A DNA stretch of 11,350 nt from Paracoccaceae bacterium (GTDB taxonomy: Bacteria; Pseudomonadota; Alphaproteobacteria; Rhodobacterales; Rhodobacteraceae): positions 1 to 11,350 of the forward strand of contig NVQY01000031.1 in the NCBI GenBank assembly GCA_002400675.1, read 5' to 3'. Below are positions 1 to 7,210 of this stretch, one piece after another (the first letter of the stretch is position 1; each line of letters begins with the position of its first letter). The translations under genes and the position numbers were made by a program. The notes under the pieces are model-generated. The model did not search any database, was not told where the DNA came from, and saw only the letters and a program-made list of their open reading frames with translations.

Positions 1-110
1 AGGCCGGCGCGGCCGAGGCGTTCAGCTATATCTCGACCGCAGGTGGTGCGTTTCTGGAATGGATGGAGGGCAAGACCCTGCCCGGGGTGGCCGCCCTTCA
101 GATCGGTTGA
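1..110 (+). CDS. pgk: Phosphoglycerate kinase, C-terminal end (partial, 5' end outside the window)
   Basis: An open frame enters from the left edge (first full codon at 3) and ends at TGA 108-110, giving 35 residues. They include [14 protein letters not shown] followed by [12 protein letters not shown], which matches the conserved C-terminal signature of phosphoglycerate kinase (the glycine-rich nucleotide-binding segment and the final LEGK-LPGV helix). The enzyme is cytosolic and interconverts 1,3-bisphosphoglycerate plus ADP and 3-phosphoglycerate plus ATP. The class I aldolase 1.8 kb downstream on the same strand fits a glycolytic gene block, as in other Rhodobacterales. Only the end is visible, so nothing can be said of the start or of the ATP-binding residues further upstream. 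Confidence 0.87.
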   Translation, partial: AGAAEAFSYISTAGGAFLEWMEGKTLPGVAALQIG

Positions 111-134
111 TTTGTCAGCTGGGAAAGGGTTTGA

Positions 135-156
135 TCATGAAATTACCGTTTCATGA
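135..156. repeat. 8-bp inverted repeat just before the 169 gene
   Basis: TCATGAAA (135-142) and TTTCATGA (149-156) are perfect inverted arms around a 6-nt spacer. The right arm abuts the likely Shine-Dalgarno AAGGA (156-160) of the gene starting at 169. It could be a regulator site or an mRNA hairpin limiting ribosome access. The arms are A/T-rich and short, so chance is possible. Confidence 0.3.
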
Positions 157-168
157 AGGAATTTTGCC

Positions 169-1809
169 ATGCCCGTTGCCCGCAAATCGCTGTTTACCGC
201 CTGCGCCGCCCTGCTGATCACCCCGGTTTCCGCCCCTGCGCAAAGCTTTACCTGGTGGGATGTATTCACGCCTGACCGGCTGGTGGAAAACGCCCTTCAG
301 TATGGCGTGCTGGCACTGCGCACACAGATCGACCTGACCTACGCCGACCTTACGGTGAACATGTTGGCAGGGCGCGCGACCGTCACGGATGTGAAACTGT
401 GGCCCCTGCCCGAATGGGACCAAAGCGGCGATTGCGAAATCCTCGTTGACCGGCTGGTGCTGGCGCAGGCACCGCTGGATCAGTCCGGGCGTATCCGGCT
501 CAAGGTCAGCGGGTTTGGCATCAGCGCCCCGGCGATCTGCCTGCCGCCGGACGTGCGCCCGGCCCTGTTGGCCACCGGCAGTCAAAGCATTTCGGTGCCA
601 TTTTTCGGCTTTGATCTGGATTACCACGTGGCCTCTGCGGGGGCGCAGATACAGGCGAACTTTGTGGTGGAAAAGCTGGTCGCGGTCGATCTGAACGCCG
701 ATTTCAGCTATTTCTGGTTTGATGGGCGCGACGACATGGAAAACCCCGACCCGGTGTTCGAACTGTCCTCGGCCAGCATAAGTGTGGAAAACAACGGCGG
801 ATGGGAGGTGGCCAAGGCCATGCTGCCACCATCATTCACCAACCCCGACACCGCGACCCGCGCCATTGGCGCGATCCTGAAAGACGCGCTGCTTGGCATG
901 AACCGCGAGGCATTATCCGGGGCGCAGGGTGGGACGCAGAACGGGGCCGACATCGGCCTTAACGCCTCACAAACCGCCTTTATCGCCTCTGCCACCCGAT
1001 CGTGGAGCAGCTTTCTGGCCGATCCCCGCCGTCTGGTGTTGGAAACCGGATACGCCCCGGACGAAACCGCCTATCTGGATTTCCCGGCCTACGAGGAAGA
1101 CCCGCGCCTGCTATTCGACGATCTGGCCCCACAGCTAAGCTTGGCCCCGGCCAGCGCCCGCGCGGCAATCCCGGTTGATCTGGTGCGCGCGGCTTTGGGC
1201 GACAAAGCGGGCGATCTTAGCGCAGATGACCGGTTGCGGGTCGGCACCGCGCTGGTGTCCGGCATCGGTGCGCCGCGCAACATCCCCGCCGGTAGCGCGC
1301 TTCTGGCGGAACTGGCCCGCAGCGGCAACAGCGCGGCGGCGGCGGCGCTGGCAGAGACGCTGGAAACCCGGCTGCCGGAAACCGCCTATGTCTGGGCCTT
1401 GCGCGCCGGGGCGGCCGGGGTTGATGGCGCAACCGCCCGGCTGGACCGGCTGGAATCCGTGCTGGACATGACGGTGATCCTGCAAATTCAGGGCGAAGCG
1501 TCACAGAACGCCGTGCATCCGGTCGAAGCATTGGCCAGTATAGGCGCGATCAAACAGCAGGCCCGTGCGCGCCTGACCGGCAAGGGACAGACCCGCAGTT
1601 ACGGCATTGCCGCCATGTGGGCGATGCTGGCGGCGGCAACCGGCGACGCGGAATCCAGCGACATGCTGGAAGAAATCGACGCCCGCGTGCGCAGTGGTGA
1701 TTCCGCCAGTGACGCGGCTTGGGCAAAGGTCGAAGCCGCCTCAAGCGGGCTGGCGATGAAGATCTGGCTGTCGCGCGACCTGCCAGCGGCATTTGGCATC
1801 AACCGTTAA
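169..1809 (+). CDS. Exported protein of unknown function, 546 aa
   Basis: I do not recognise a named family. The ATG at 169 has AAGGA at 156-160, 8 nt upstream. Residues 1-24 form a Sec signal peptide: a basic start (MPVARKS), a hydrophobic core, and an Ala-Pro-Ala cleavage motif before Gln25, so the mature protein should be periplasmic. There is no lipobox and no later membrane segment. Mature residues about 25-210 are rich in alternating beta-type stretches and hold the only two mature cysteines, C89 and C124, which could form a disulfide. Residues about 260-540 are Ala-rich and helical, like Sel1/TPR-type arrays, though no clear repeat consensus is visible. It lies between pgk and the aldolase on the same strand but has no obvious catalytic motif. 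The beta-rich N-terminal half loosely recalls AsmA-type folds; that is a guess. Confidence 0.85.
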   Translation: MPVARKSLFTACAALLITPVSAPAQSFTWWDVFTPDRLVENALQYGVLALRTQIDLTYADLTVNMLAGRATVTDVKLWPLPEWDQSGDCEILVDRLVLAQAPLDQSGRIRLKVSGFGISAPAICLPPDVRPALLATGSQSISVPFFGFDLDYHVASAGAQIQANFVVEKLVAVDLNADFSYFWFDGRDDMENPDPVFELSSASISVENNGGWEVAKAMLPPSFTNPDTATRAIGAILKDALLGMNREALSGAQGGTQNGADIGLNASQTAFIASATRSWSSFLADPRRLVLETGYAPDETAYLDFPAYEEDPRLLFDDLAPQLSLAPASARAAIPVDLVRAALGDKAGDLSADDRLRVGTALVSGIGAPRNIPAGSALLAELARSGNSAAAAALAETLETRLPETAYVWALRAGAAGVDGATARLDRLESVLDMTVILQIQGEASQNAVHPVEALASIGAIKQQARARLTGKGQTRSYGIAAMWAMLAAATGDAESSDMLEEIDARVRSGDSASDAAWAKVEAASSGLAMKIWLSRDLPAAFGINR

Positions 1810-1852
1810 GGCTAACACCGCCAAATTCCCCCTGTGTCACGCCTCAGCGTCA

Positions 1853-1881
1853 TTGAATCCGCACGTCGAGTGCCCTAGAAC
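1853..1881 (+). promoter_or_regulatory. Candidate sigma-70-type promoter for the aldolase gene
   Basis: TTGAAT (1853-1858) and TAGAAC (1876-1881) are separated by 17 bp, each matching 4 of 6 consensus bases. Transcription would begin near 1889 and leave a leader of about 60 nt before the ATG at 1948. The rest of the 1810-1947 gap shows no clear terminator for the preceding gene. Confidence 0.4.
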
Positions 1882-1947
1882 CGCGTGCAGAGATTGAACA
1901 ATTCCTATTGCCGCACCCACGCGCGTATCAGCCAAGTGAAAGATGCC

Positions 1948-2841
1948 ATGTCCAAAGATATTCAGACCGCCCAAATGACCTCTGGCCCGGGGTTTATTGC
2001 CGCATTGGATCAGTCCGGCGGCTCTACCCCCAAGGCGCTGGCGCTATATGGGATTGATGAAAACGCCTATGGGTCTGATGCGGAAATGTACGACCTTGTG
2101 CATGCCATGCGCGCGCGGATCATCAAATCTCCGGCCTTTAGCGGTGACAAGGTGATTGGCGCGATCCTGTTTGAAATGACCATGGATCGGGACATCGACG
2201 GCGTGCCGACGGCGCAGTTCCTGTGGGAAAACCGCCGTGTTGTGCCGTTCCTTAAGATCGACAAGGGGCTGGCAGAGGCGCATGACGGCGTAAAACTGAT
2301 GAAGCCCAATGACGGTCTGGACGATCTGCTGACCCGCGCGGTGAATGCCGGGGTGTTTGGCACCAAGATGCGTTCGGTCATCGACATGGCCAACGCACAG
2401 GGGATCGCCGCTATCGTCCAACAGCAATTCGACGTGGGCGCACAGGTTCTGGCGCATGGGCTGACCCCGATCATCGAACCCGAAGTGACCATTTCCAGCC
2501 CTGACAAAGCCGCCGCAGAAGATATCCTGCTGGGCGAGCTGACCGCGGCATTGGACGCGCTACCAGCCGGACAACAGGTGATGCTGAAACTGACGTTGCC
2601 GGAAAAGGCCAATCTTTACAAATCACTGGCCGACCATGACCGGGTGATGCGGGTGGTTGCCCTGTCGGGCGGCTATTCGCGCGACGAGGCCAACACGCGA
2701 CTGGCGCAGAACGCCGGTGTGATCGCATCGTTTTCCCGCGCCCTTAGCGAAGGGCTGTCGGCGGATCAGTCGGACGCGGCATTTGACGCCAAACTGGCCA
2801 GCTCGATTGCGGCGATTCACGCGGCCTCGGTTGCCGGGTAG
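1948..2841 (+). CDS. Class I fructose-bisphosphate aldolase, 297 aa
   Basis: Cleaves fructose 1,6-bisphosphate to dihydroxyacetone phosphate and glyceraldehyde 3-phosphate through a lysine Schiff base, in the cytosol. The protein matches the roughly 300-residue bacterial class I aldolase family (glycolytic aldolase fold). Visible signatures are DQSGGSTPK (21-29), FLKIDKGL (101-108), EPEV (177-180), VMLKLTLPEK with the probable Schiff-base Lys214, and the phosphate-binding SGGYSR (240-245). An in-frame GTG at 1885 would add 21 residues, but that extension is not family-like and would start at about the predicted transcript start. The ATG at 1948 gives the usual N-terminus and length, although its ribosome binding site (GTGAAAG, about 1936-1942) is weak. 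FGTKMRS (137-143) has Met where I recall Glu in relatives. Position downstream of pgk supports a glycolytic/gluconeogenic role. Confidence 0.93.
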   Translation: MSKDIQTAQMTSGPGFIAALDQSGGSTPKALALYGIDENAYGSDAEMYDLVHAMRARIIKSPAFSGDKVIGAILFEMTMDRDIDGVPTAQFLWENRRVVPFLKIDKGLAEAHDGVKLMKPNDGLDDLLTRAVNAGVFGTKMRSVIDMANAQGIAAIVQQQFDVGAQVLAHGLTPIIEPEVTISSPDKAAAEDILLGELTAALDALPAGQQVMLKLTLPEKANLYKSLADHDRVMRVVALSGGYSRDEANTRLAQNAGVIASFSRALSEGLSADQSDAAFDAKLASSIAAIHAASVAG

Positions 2842-2879
2842 CGCCTTTTAGGTGACACTTTGGCACCCGTGACGCGCCA

Positions 2880-2920
2880 TTGTGCAACAGGGGCTTTCCC
2901 AACGCGATTGGCTTGTGCAA
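2880..2920. repeat. Two direct copies of TTGTGCAA upstream of the ftsB-like gene
   Basis: The octamer TTGTGCAA occurs at 2880-2887 and 2913-2920, 33 bp apart start to start, about three helical turns. Each copy is a small TTG/CAA dyad. Both lie in the 124-bp gap before the ftsB-like gene and could be paired regulator sites. The motif is short and evidence is limited to spacing. Confidence 0.25.
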
Positions 2921-2932
2921 ACTGCCCGAAGA

Positions 2933-2949
2933 CGCCCGATCAACGGGCG
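2933..2949 (+). promoter_or_regulatory. Small GC hairpin in the ftsB-like leader
   Basis: CGCCCG (2933-2938) and CGGGCG (2944-2949) form a 6-bp stem with a 5-nt loop, ending 4 nt before the AGAGG ribosome binding site (2954-2958). It has no U-tract, so it is not an intrinsic terminator. An effect on translation of the TTG-start gene is possible. Confidence 0.25.
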
Positions 2950-2965
2950 CGGCAGAGGCAGTATT

Positions 2966-3265
2966 TTGACCCGTTCCAACCGACCAAAATTTGGTCCGCT
3001 GATTTATTTCGCGGCCGCATTTGCGCTTAGCAGCCATTTCACCTTTGCCGCCGTGCAAGGCGATTTCGGGCTGTTTCGCCGGGTGGAAATCACCGCCGAG
3101 GCGCAGACGCTTGGCCGCAAGCTGGACCGGATGAACGCCGAAATTGCTGTTATGGAAAACCTGACAAAGCGCCTGTCGGACACCTATCTTGATCTGGATC
3201 TGCTGGATCAACAGGCGCGCTCGGTTCTGGGGCTGCTACGCTCTGACGAGATTGTCATTCGCTAA
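2966..3265 (+). CDS. Septum formation initiator (FtsB/DivIC-like) protein, 99 aa, TTG start
   Basis: Small bitopic division protein of the FtsB/DivIC family, which bridges FtsQ/FtsL-type partners at the septum. Residues 1-10 are cytoplasmic and basic (TRSNRPK), about 11-30 form one membrane helix (LIYFAAAFA onward), and about 38-75 are a heptad-like coiled coil (EAQTLGRKLDRMNAEI). The tail LDLDLLDQQARSVLG then RSDEIVIR is typical of the alphaproteobacterial family. The TTG at 2966 is preferred: AGAGG lies 7 nt upstream and the protein then begins MTRSNRP, as I recall for relatives. The frame is also open back to a GTG at 2882 (127 aa), but the added residues are Arg/Gln-rich and not family-like. 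The placement next to pdhA is, to my knowledge, common in Rhodobacterales. Confidence 0.88.
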   Translation: MTRSNRPKFGPLIYFAAAFALSSHFTFAAVQGDFGLFRRVEITAEAQTLGRKLDRMNAEIAVMENLTKRLSDTYLDLDLLDQQARSVLGLLRSDEIVIR

Positions 3266-3314
3266 CGCTTACGATCTGGTTTTCGTCTGCGCGAACGTCA
3301 CGAAAAATTCCCCC

Positions 3315-3343
3315 TCGCCAGCCGCCGGGAAATGGCTTATAAA
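3315..3343 (+). promoter_or_regulatory. Candidate promoter of the pdh operon
   Basis: TCGCCA (3315-3320, 4/6 match to a -35 box) and TATAAA (3338-3343, 5/6 match to a -10 box) are separated by exactly 17 bp. The predicted start near 3350 falls inside the inverted repeat at 3342-3365. The leader to the pdhA ATG at 3390 would be about 40 nt. Confidence 0.5.
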
Positions 3344-3365
3344 GTAGTTTAACACTAAACTACTT
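3342..3365. promoter_or_regulatory. Perfect 10-bp dyad overlapping the pdh start site (probable operator)
   Basis: AAGTAGTTTA (3342-3351) and its exact reverse complement TAAACTACTT (3356-3365) flank the spacer ACAC. The dyad overlaps the -10 box and the predicted transcription start, the usual place for a repressor. It does not look like the E. coli PdhR site (ATTGGT-N3-ACCAAT). Size and symmetry would suit a MarR- or GntR-type dimer, but the regulator is not in the window. A short T-run follows (3367-3371), so a terminator-like hairpin for the upstream ftsB-like gene is an alternative; the A/T-rich stem makes that weaker. Confidence 0.6.
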
Positions 3366-3389
3366 CTTTTTCAGGGGGGTCGCCACGCC

Positions 3390-4394
3390 ATGGCAGCGCG
3401 AAAAAGCACCAAGAAATCAAATGTTTCCGCCGAAGAGCTGACAAAGTTCTATCGCGAGATGCTGTTGATCCGCCGATTCGAAGAAAAGGCCGGGCAGCTA
3501 TATGGCATGGGATTGATCGGCGGGTTCTGCCACCTTTACATCGGTCAAGAGGCCGTCGTGGTCGGCATCGAAGCCGCCGCCGAAGAAGGCGACAAGCGCA
3601 TCACATCCTACCGCGATCACGGGCATATGTTGGCCTGCGGCATGGACCCTGCCGGGGTGATGGCCGAACTGACCGGGCGCGCGGGCGGCTATTCCGCTGG
3701 CAAGGGCGGCTCGATGCACATGTTCTCAAAGGAAAAGAATTTTTACGGCGGGCACGGCATTGTTGGCGCGCAAGTGCCACTGGGCACCGGGCTGGCATTT
3801 GCCGACAAATACCTTGGCAATGGCCGGGTCAGTTTCGCATACTTTGGCGATGGCGCCTCCAATCAGGGGCAGGTGTACGAAGCCTTCAACATGGCCGCCC
3901 TGTGGGATTTGCCGGTGGTTTTTGTCATTGAAAACAACCAATACGCCATGGGCACCGCGCAGAAACGATCAACCTCGACCCCCGACATCTACACCCGTGG
4001 CAAGGCGTTCGGCATCCCCGGTGAGCCGGTCGATGGCATGGATGTCCTAGCCGTCAAGGCCGCCGCACAAAAGGCGGTCGCCCACTGTCGCGCTGGCAAG
4101 GGGCCGTATATTCTAGAGATCAAGACCTACCGCTATCGCGGCCACTCCATGTCCGATCCGGCCAAATACCGCACCCGCGAAGAAGTGCAGAAAATGCGCG
4201 AGGAACGCGATGCGATCGAACATGTGCGTCAGCTGATACTGGTCGGCAAACACGCCACCGAGGAAGACCTCAAGGCGATCGACAAGGACATCAAGGACGT
4301 GGTCAACAAGGCCGCAGAATTCGCCAAAGAAAGCCCCGAGCCGGCTTTGGAAGAGCTTTGGACAGACATTTATGCCGATGCGGCAACGGCCTGA
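3390..4394 (+). CDS. pdhA: Pyruvate dehydrogenase E1 component, alpha subunit, 334 aa
   Basis: Thiamine-diphosphate-binding half of the alpha2-beta2 E1 enzyme, which decarboxylates pyruvate and reductively acetylates lipoyl groups. The ThDP/Mg signature GDGASNQG (153-160) ends with the ENN of ENNQYAMG (181-188). Other family marks are SYRDHGHM (73-80), GKGGSMHMF (104-112), [11 protein letters not shown] (120-130) and [10 protein letters not shown] (248-257), equivalent to the mitochondrial phosphorylation loop. The length is normal for the short bacterial subunit. The ATG at 3390 follows a G-rich Shine-Dalgarno (3374-3379). Its stop (4392-4394) lies 14 nt before pdhB1, so it is the first gene of a four-gene operon. 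GAA:GAG is 18:9 by hand count, like pdhB1. It is the only E1-alpha in view for two E1-beta genes. Confidence 0.97.
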   Translation: MAARKSTKKSNVSAEELTKFYREMLLIRRFEEKAGQLYGMGLIGGFCHLYIGQEAVVVGIEAAAEEGDKRITSYRDHGHMLACGMDPAGVMAELTGRAGGYSAGKGGSMHMFSKEKNFYGGHGIVGAQVPLGTGLAFADKYLGNGRVSFAYFGDGASNQGQVYEAFNMAALWDLPVVFVIENNQYAMGTAQKRSTSTPDIYTRGKAFGIPGEPVDGMDVLAVKAAAQKAVAHCRAGKGPYILEIKTYRYRGHSMSDPAKYRTREEVQKMREERDAIEHVRQLILVGKHATEEDLKAIDKDIKDVVNKAAEFAKESPEPALEELWTDIYADAATA

Positions 4395-4408
4395 GGGGAA
4401 ATAGAACC

Positions 4409-5764
4409 ATGGCAACCGAAATTCTAATGCCCGCCCTGTCCCCGACGATGGAAGAGGGAACACTGGCCAAATGGCTGGTCAAAGAAGGCGACACCGTGAC
4501 CTCTGGCGATATCCTCGCCGAGATCGAAACCGACAAGGCGACGATGGAATTCGAGGCGGTCGACGAAGGCATCGTCGGCAAGATTCTGATCGCCGAGGGC
4601 ACTGAAGGCGTCAAGGTCAACACTGCCATCGCCATCCTGATTGAAGAAGGCGAAAGCATTGACGACATCGCCGCCGCCCCGGTTCAGGCGGTGGCCCCGC
4701 AAGCCGCGCCCGCCGTGGCCGCGACCCCTGCCCCGGCCGCCCCACAAACCGACCTGACCCCGGACTGGCCCGAAGGCACACCGATGAAGGTTCAGACCGT
4801 GCGCGAGGCCCTGCGCGACGCCATGGCCGAAGAAATGCGCGCCGACGAAACCGTCTATCTGATGGGCGAGGAAGTCGCGCAATACCAAGGTGCCTACAAG
4901 ATTTCTCAGGGGTTGCTGGACGAATTCGGCGCAAAACGGGTGATCGACACGCCAATCACCGAACACGGGTTCACCGGCATCGCCGTCGGCTCGGCCTATG
5001 CCGGGCTGAAACCAATCGTCGAATTCATGACCTTCAACTTTGCCATGCAGGCGATGGATCAAATCATCAACTCTGCTGCCAAGACGCTGTATATGTCCGG
5101 CGGTCAGATGGGTGCGCCGATGGTGTTTCGCGGCGCGAACGGTGCCGCCGCCCGTGTGGGCGCGCAGCACTCTCAGGACTACGCCGCGTGGTTCATGCAG
5201 GTGCCCGGCCTCAAGGTGGTGATGCCCTATTCCGCCTCAGACGCCAAAGGACTGCTGAAAACCGCGATCCGCGACCCCAACCCGGTGATTTTCCTCGAAA
5301 ACGAAATCCTTTACGGGCGCACCTTCGATGTGCCTGACGTGGACGACTACACCGTACCGTTTGGCAAGGCCCGCATCTGGCGGCAAGGCGATGACGTCAC
5401 CATCGTCAGCTTTGGCATCGGCATGCAATACGCGTTAGAGGCCGCCGACAAATTGGCCGAAGACGGCATATCCGCCGAAGTTATCGACCTGCGCACCCTG
5501 CGCCCCATGGACACCGCGACGATCCTCAAATCAGTAATGAAAACCAACCGCTGCGTGACGGTGGAAGAAGGCTGGCCCCAAGGCTCGGTCGGCAGCTATA
5601 TCAGTTCCGTGATCATGCAACAGGCGTTCGACTACCTCGACGCGCCGGTGATCAACTGCACGGGCAAGGACGTACCGATGCCCTACGCGGCCAACCTCGA
5701 AAAACTCGCGCTGGTGACCACTGACGAAGTGATCGCCGCCGTGAAACAAGTGACCTACCGATAA
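4409..5764 (+). CDS. pdhB: Pyruvate dehydrogenase E1 beta subunit with N-terminal lipoyl domain, copy 1, 451 aa
   Basis: Beta subunit of E1. Residues 1-85 are a lipoyl domain with the lipoylated Lys43 in [11 protein letters not shown], a fusion known from alphaproteobacteria such as Zymomonas and Sinorhizobium. An Ala/Pro-rich linker (about 88-116) leads to the catalytic part (117-451) with ThDP-contacting Glu in MGEEVA (E154/E155), [10 protein letters not shown], and AQHSQ with His254. The start at 4409 has GAGGGGAA at 4393-4400; an in-frame ATG at 4358 lies inside pdhA and is unlikely. Codon use (GAA:GAG 26:7) resembles pdhA, so this looks like the native copy. Compared with copy 2 it differs at normally conserved spots: GANG for GPNG (residues about 243-246) and WFMQVPG for WYAHIPG. 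No frameshift is visible. It is about 82% identical to copy 2 over the catalytic part. Confidence 0.95.
   Translation: MATEILMPALSPTMEEGTLAKWLVKEGDTVTSGDILAEIETDKATMEFEAVDEGIVGKILIAEGTEGVKVNTAIAILIEEGESIDDIAAAPVQAVAPQAAPAVAATPAPAAPQTDLTPDWPEGTPMKVQTVREALRDAMAEEMRADETVYLMGEEVAQYQGAYKISQGLLDEFGAKRVIDTPITEHGFTGIAVGSAYAGLKPIVEFMTFNFAMQAMDQIINSAAKTLYMSGGQMGAPMVFRGANGAAARVGAQHSQDYAAWFMQVPGLKVVMPYSASDAKGLLKTAIRDPNPVIFLENEILYGRTFDVPDVDDYTVPFGKARIWRQGDDVTIVSFGIGMQYALEAADKLAEDGISAEVIDLRTLRPMDTATILKSVMKTNRCVTVEEGWPQGSVGSYISSVIMQQAFDYLDAPVINCTGKDVPMPYAANLEKLALVTTDEVIAAVKQVTYR
4412..4660 (+). repeat. Lipoyl-domain DNA repeat, unit 1 (in pdhB1)
   Basis: First of three homologous lipoyl-coding segments. 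Against unit 2, codons 4-54 differ at 12 of 153 nt (92% identity by hand), including two exact 38-nt matches (4460-4497 = 5828-5865; 4517-4554 = 5885-5922). Codons 55-84 drop to about 76%. Confidence 0.85.
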
Positions 5765-5776
5765 GGAGCGACGCAC

Positions 5777-7210
5777 ATGCCCATAGAAATCCTGATGCCC
5801 GCCCTGTCCCCCACTATGGAAGAGGGCACACTGGCCAAATGGCTGGTCAAAGAAGGCGACACCGTCACCTCTGGCGACCTGCTGGCCGAGATCGAAACCG
5901 ACAAGGCGACGATGGAATTCGAAGCCGTCGACGAAGGCACAATCGGCAAGCTGCTGATCGTTGAGGGCACCGAAGGGGTCAAGGTCAACACCCCGATCGC
6001 CGTGATGCTGGAAGAGGGCGAGAGCGCGGAGGATATTGCGAAGAGCGGCTCTGACGAGGCAGCAGAGGCGGAAGACGCGGGCTCAAAGGGCGGCTCTGAG
6101 GAGAAGACAGCGGAGAGCGGCACGACCTCCGACAAGGCGCCGGCCAAGGCGAAATCCAAAGGCGATGCGAAGGAAGAGGATGATATTCCCAAACCCGATC
6201 AGACCCCGGATTGGCCCGATGGCACCAAGATGCGCACCCAGACGGTTCGCGAAGCCCTGCGCGACGCAATGGCCGAGGAAATGCGGCGCGACCCCAACGT
6301 CTACCTGATGGGCGAAGAGGTCGCGGAATATCAGGGGGCCTACAAGATCTCCCAGGGGTTGCTCGACGAATTCGGCGGCAAGCGCGTCATCGACACGCCG
6401 ATCACCGAGCATGGCTTTACCGGGATCGCGGTCGGGGCGGCCTTTGGGGGGTTGCGCCCGATTGTGGAGTTCATGACCTTCAACTTTGCCATGCAGGCGA
6501 TTGACCAAATCGTGAATTCTGCGGCCAAGACGCTCTATATGTCCGGCGGGCAGATGGGCGCGCCCATGGTGTTTCGTGGTCCCAACGGTGCGGCGGCGCG
6601 TGTCGGTGCGCAGCATAGCCAGGATTACGCCGCGTGGTATGCCCATATTCCGGGCCTCAAGGTGGTGCAGCCCTATTCGGCGGCGGATGCCAAGGGTCTG
6701 TTGAAGACGGCCATTCGCGACCCCAATCCGGTGATCTTCCTCGAAAATGAGATCATGTACGGCAAATCCTTTGACGTGCCCGTGCTGGAGGATTTTACCG
6801 TCCCCTTCGGCAAGGCGAAGATCTGGCGCGAGGGCAGCGACGTCACCATCGTCAGCTGGGGCATCGGCATGACCTACACGCTGGAGGCGGCGGATCGTCT
6901 GGCCGAGGACGGCATCGAGGCCGAGGTGATCGACCTGCGCACCCTGCGCCCGATCGACTACGACACGGTGCTCGCCAGTGTGCAAAAGACCAACCGTTGC
7001 GTGACGGTCGAGGAAGGCTTCCCCGTCGCGTCCATCGGCAACCATCTGTCGGCGGTGATCATGACGCGGGCGTTTGATTATCTCGACGCGCCGGTGCTGA
7101 ACTGCACGGGCAAGGACGTCCCCATGCCCTATGCGGCGAACCTGGAAAAGCTGGCCTTGCTGAACGCCGACGAGGTCGTCGAGGCCGTTCACAAAGTCAC
7201 CTACCGCTGA
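5777..7210 (+). CDS. pdhB: Pyruvate dehydrogenase E1 beta subunit with N-terminal lipoyl domain, copy 2, 477 aa
   Basis: Second complete lipoyl-E1-beta gene, 12 nt after copy 1, with AAGGAG (5763-5768) 8 nt before the ATG. It has a lipoyl domain (1-85, Lys43), a charged Glu/Lys/Ser/Gly linker (about 88-142) unlike the Ala/Pro linker of copy 1, and an E1-beta part (143-477) with MGEEVA (E180/E181), the canonical [16 protein letters not shown] (His280) and [10 protein letters not shown]. About 61 of 335 catalytic residues differ from copy 1. GAA:GAG is 7:2 in codons 1-54 but 12:24 afterwards, and Lys shifts towards AAG (5 AAA:20 AAG), unlike pdhA and copy 1. This suggests that most of the gene came from a related genome and joined native DNA inside the lipoyl domain. 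It keeps all recognised active-site residues and should be functional. The symbol is shared with copy 1. Confidence 0.95.
   Translation: MPIEILMPALSPTMEEGTLAKWLVKEGDTVTSGDLLAEIETDKATMEFEAVDEGTIGKLLIVEGTEGVKVNTPIAVMLEEGESAEDIAKSGSDEAAEAEDAGSKGGSEEKTAESGTTSDKAPAKAKSKGDAKEEDDIPKPDQTPDWPDGTKMRTQTVREALRDAMAEEMRRDPNVYLMGEEVAEYQGAYKISQGLLDEFGGKRVIDTPITEHGFTGIAVGAAFGGLRPIVEFMTFNFAMQAIDQIVNSAAKTLYMSGGQMGAPMVFRGPNGAAARVGAQHSQDYAAWYAHIPGLKVVQPYSAADAKGLLKTAIRDPNPVIFLENEIMYGKSFDVPVLEDFTVPFGKAKIWREGSDVTIVSWGIGMTYTLEAADRLAEDGIEAEVIDLRTLRPIDYDTVLASVQKTNRCVTVEEGFPVASIGNHLSAVIMTRAFDYLDAPVLNCTGKDVPMPYAANLEKLALLNADEVVEAVHKVTYR
5780..6028 (+). repeat. Lipoyl-domain DNA repeat, unit 2 (in pdhB2)
   Basis: Its proximal part is closest to unit 1 (92% over codons 4-54, against 88% with unit 3). 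Its distal part is closer to unit 3 (about 81% over codons 55-84, against 76% with unit 1), with an exact 23-nt match to pdhC at 6014-6036 = 7460-7482. The pattern suggests a crossover within this unit. Confidence 0.8.

Noticed and set aside
1885..1947. GTG start at 1885 for the aldolase
   Set aside because: It adds 21 residues not typical of class I aldolases and coincides with the predicted transcription start.
3280..3306. TTTTCGT / ACGAAAA inverted repeat as terminator of the ftsB-like gene
   Set aside because: The 7-bp A/T-rich stem has a 13-nt loop and no useful T-tract, too weak to call.
4424..5170. 248-codon minus-strand frame opposite pdhB1
   Set aside because: It mirrors the lipoyl-E1-beta gene; the composition is His/Gly-rich and no ribosome binding site or motif is seen.
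6083..7192. Long open frame on the minus strand (369 codons) opposite pdhB2
   Set aside because: It lies antisense to a clear E1-beta gene. The translation is His/Arg/Gly-rich with no family features and is typical of high-GC antisense frames.
5777..7210. pdhB2 as the E1-beta of a branched-chain or acetoin dehydrogenase
   Set aside because: It is about 82% identical to pdhB1, carries the same lipoyl domain and sits in the same operon with a pyruvate-type E1-alpha and E2.
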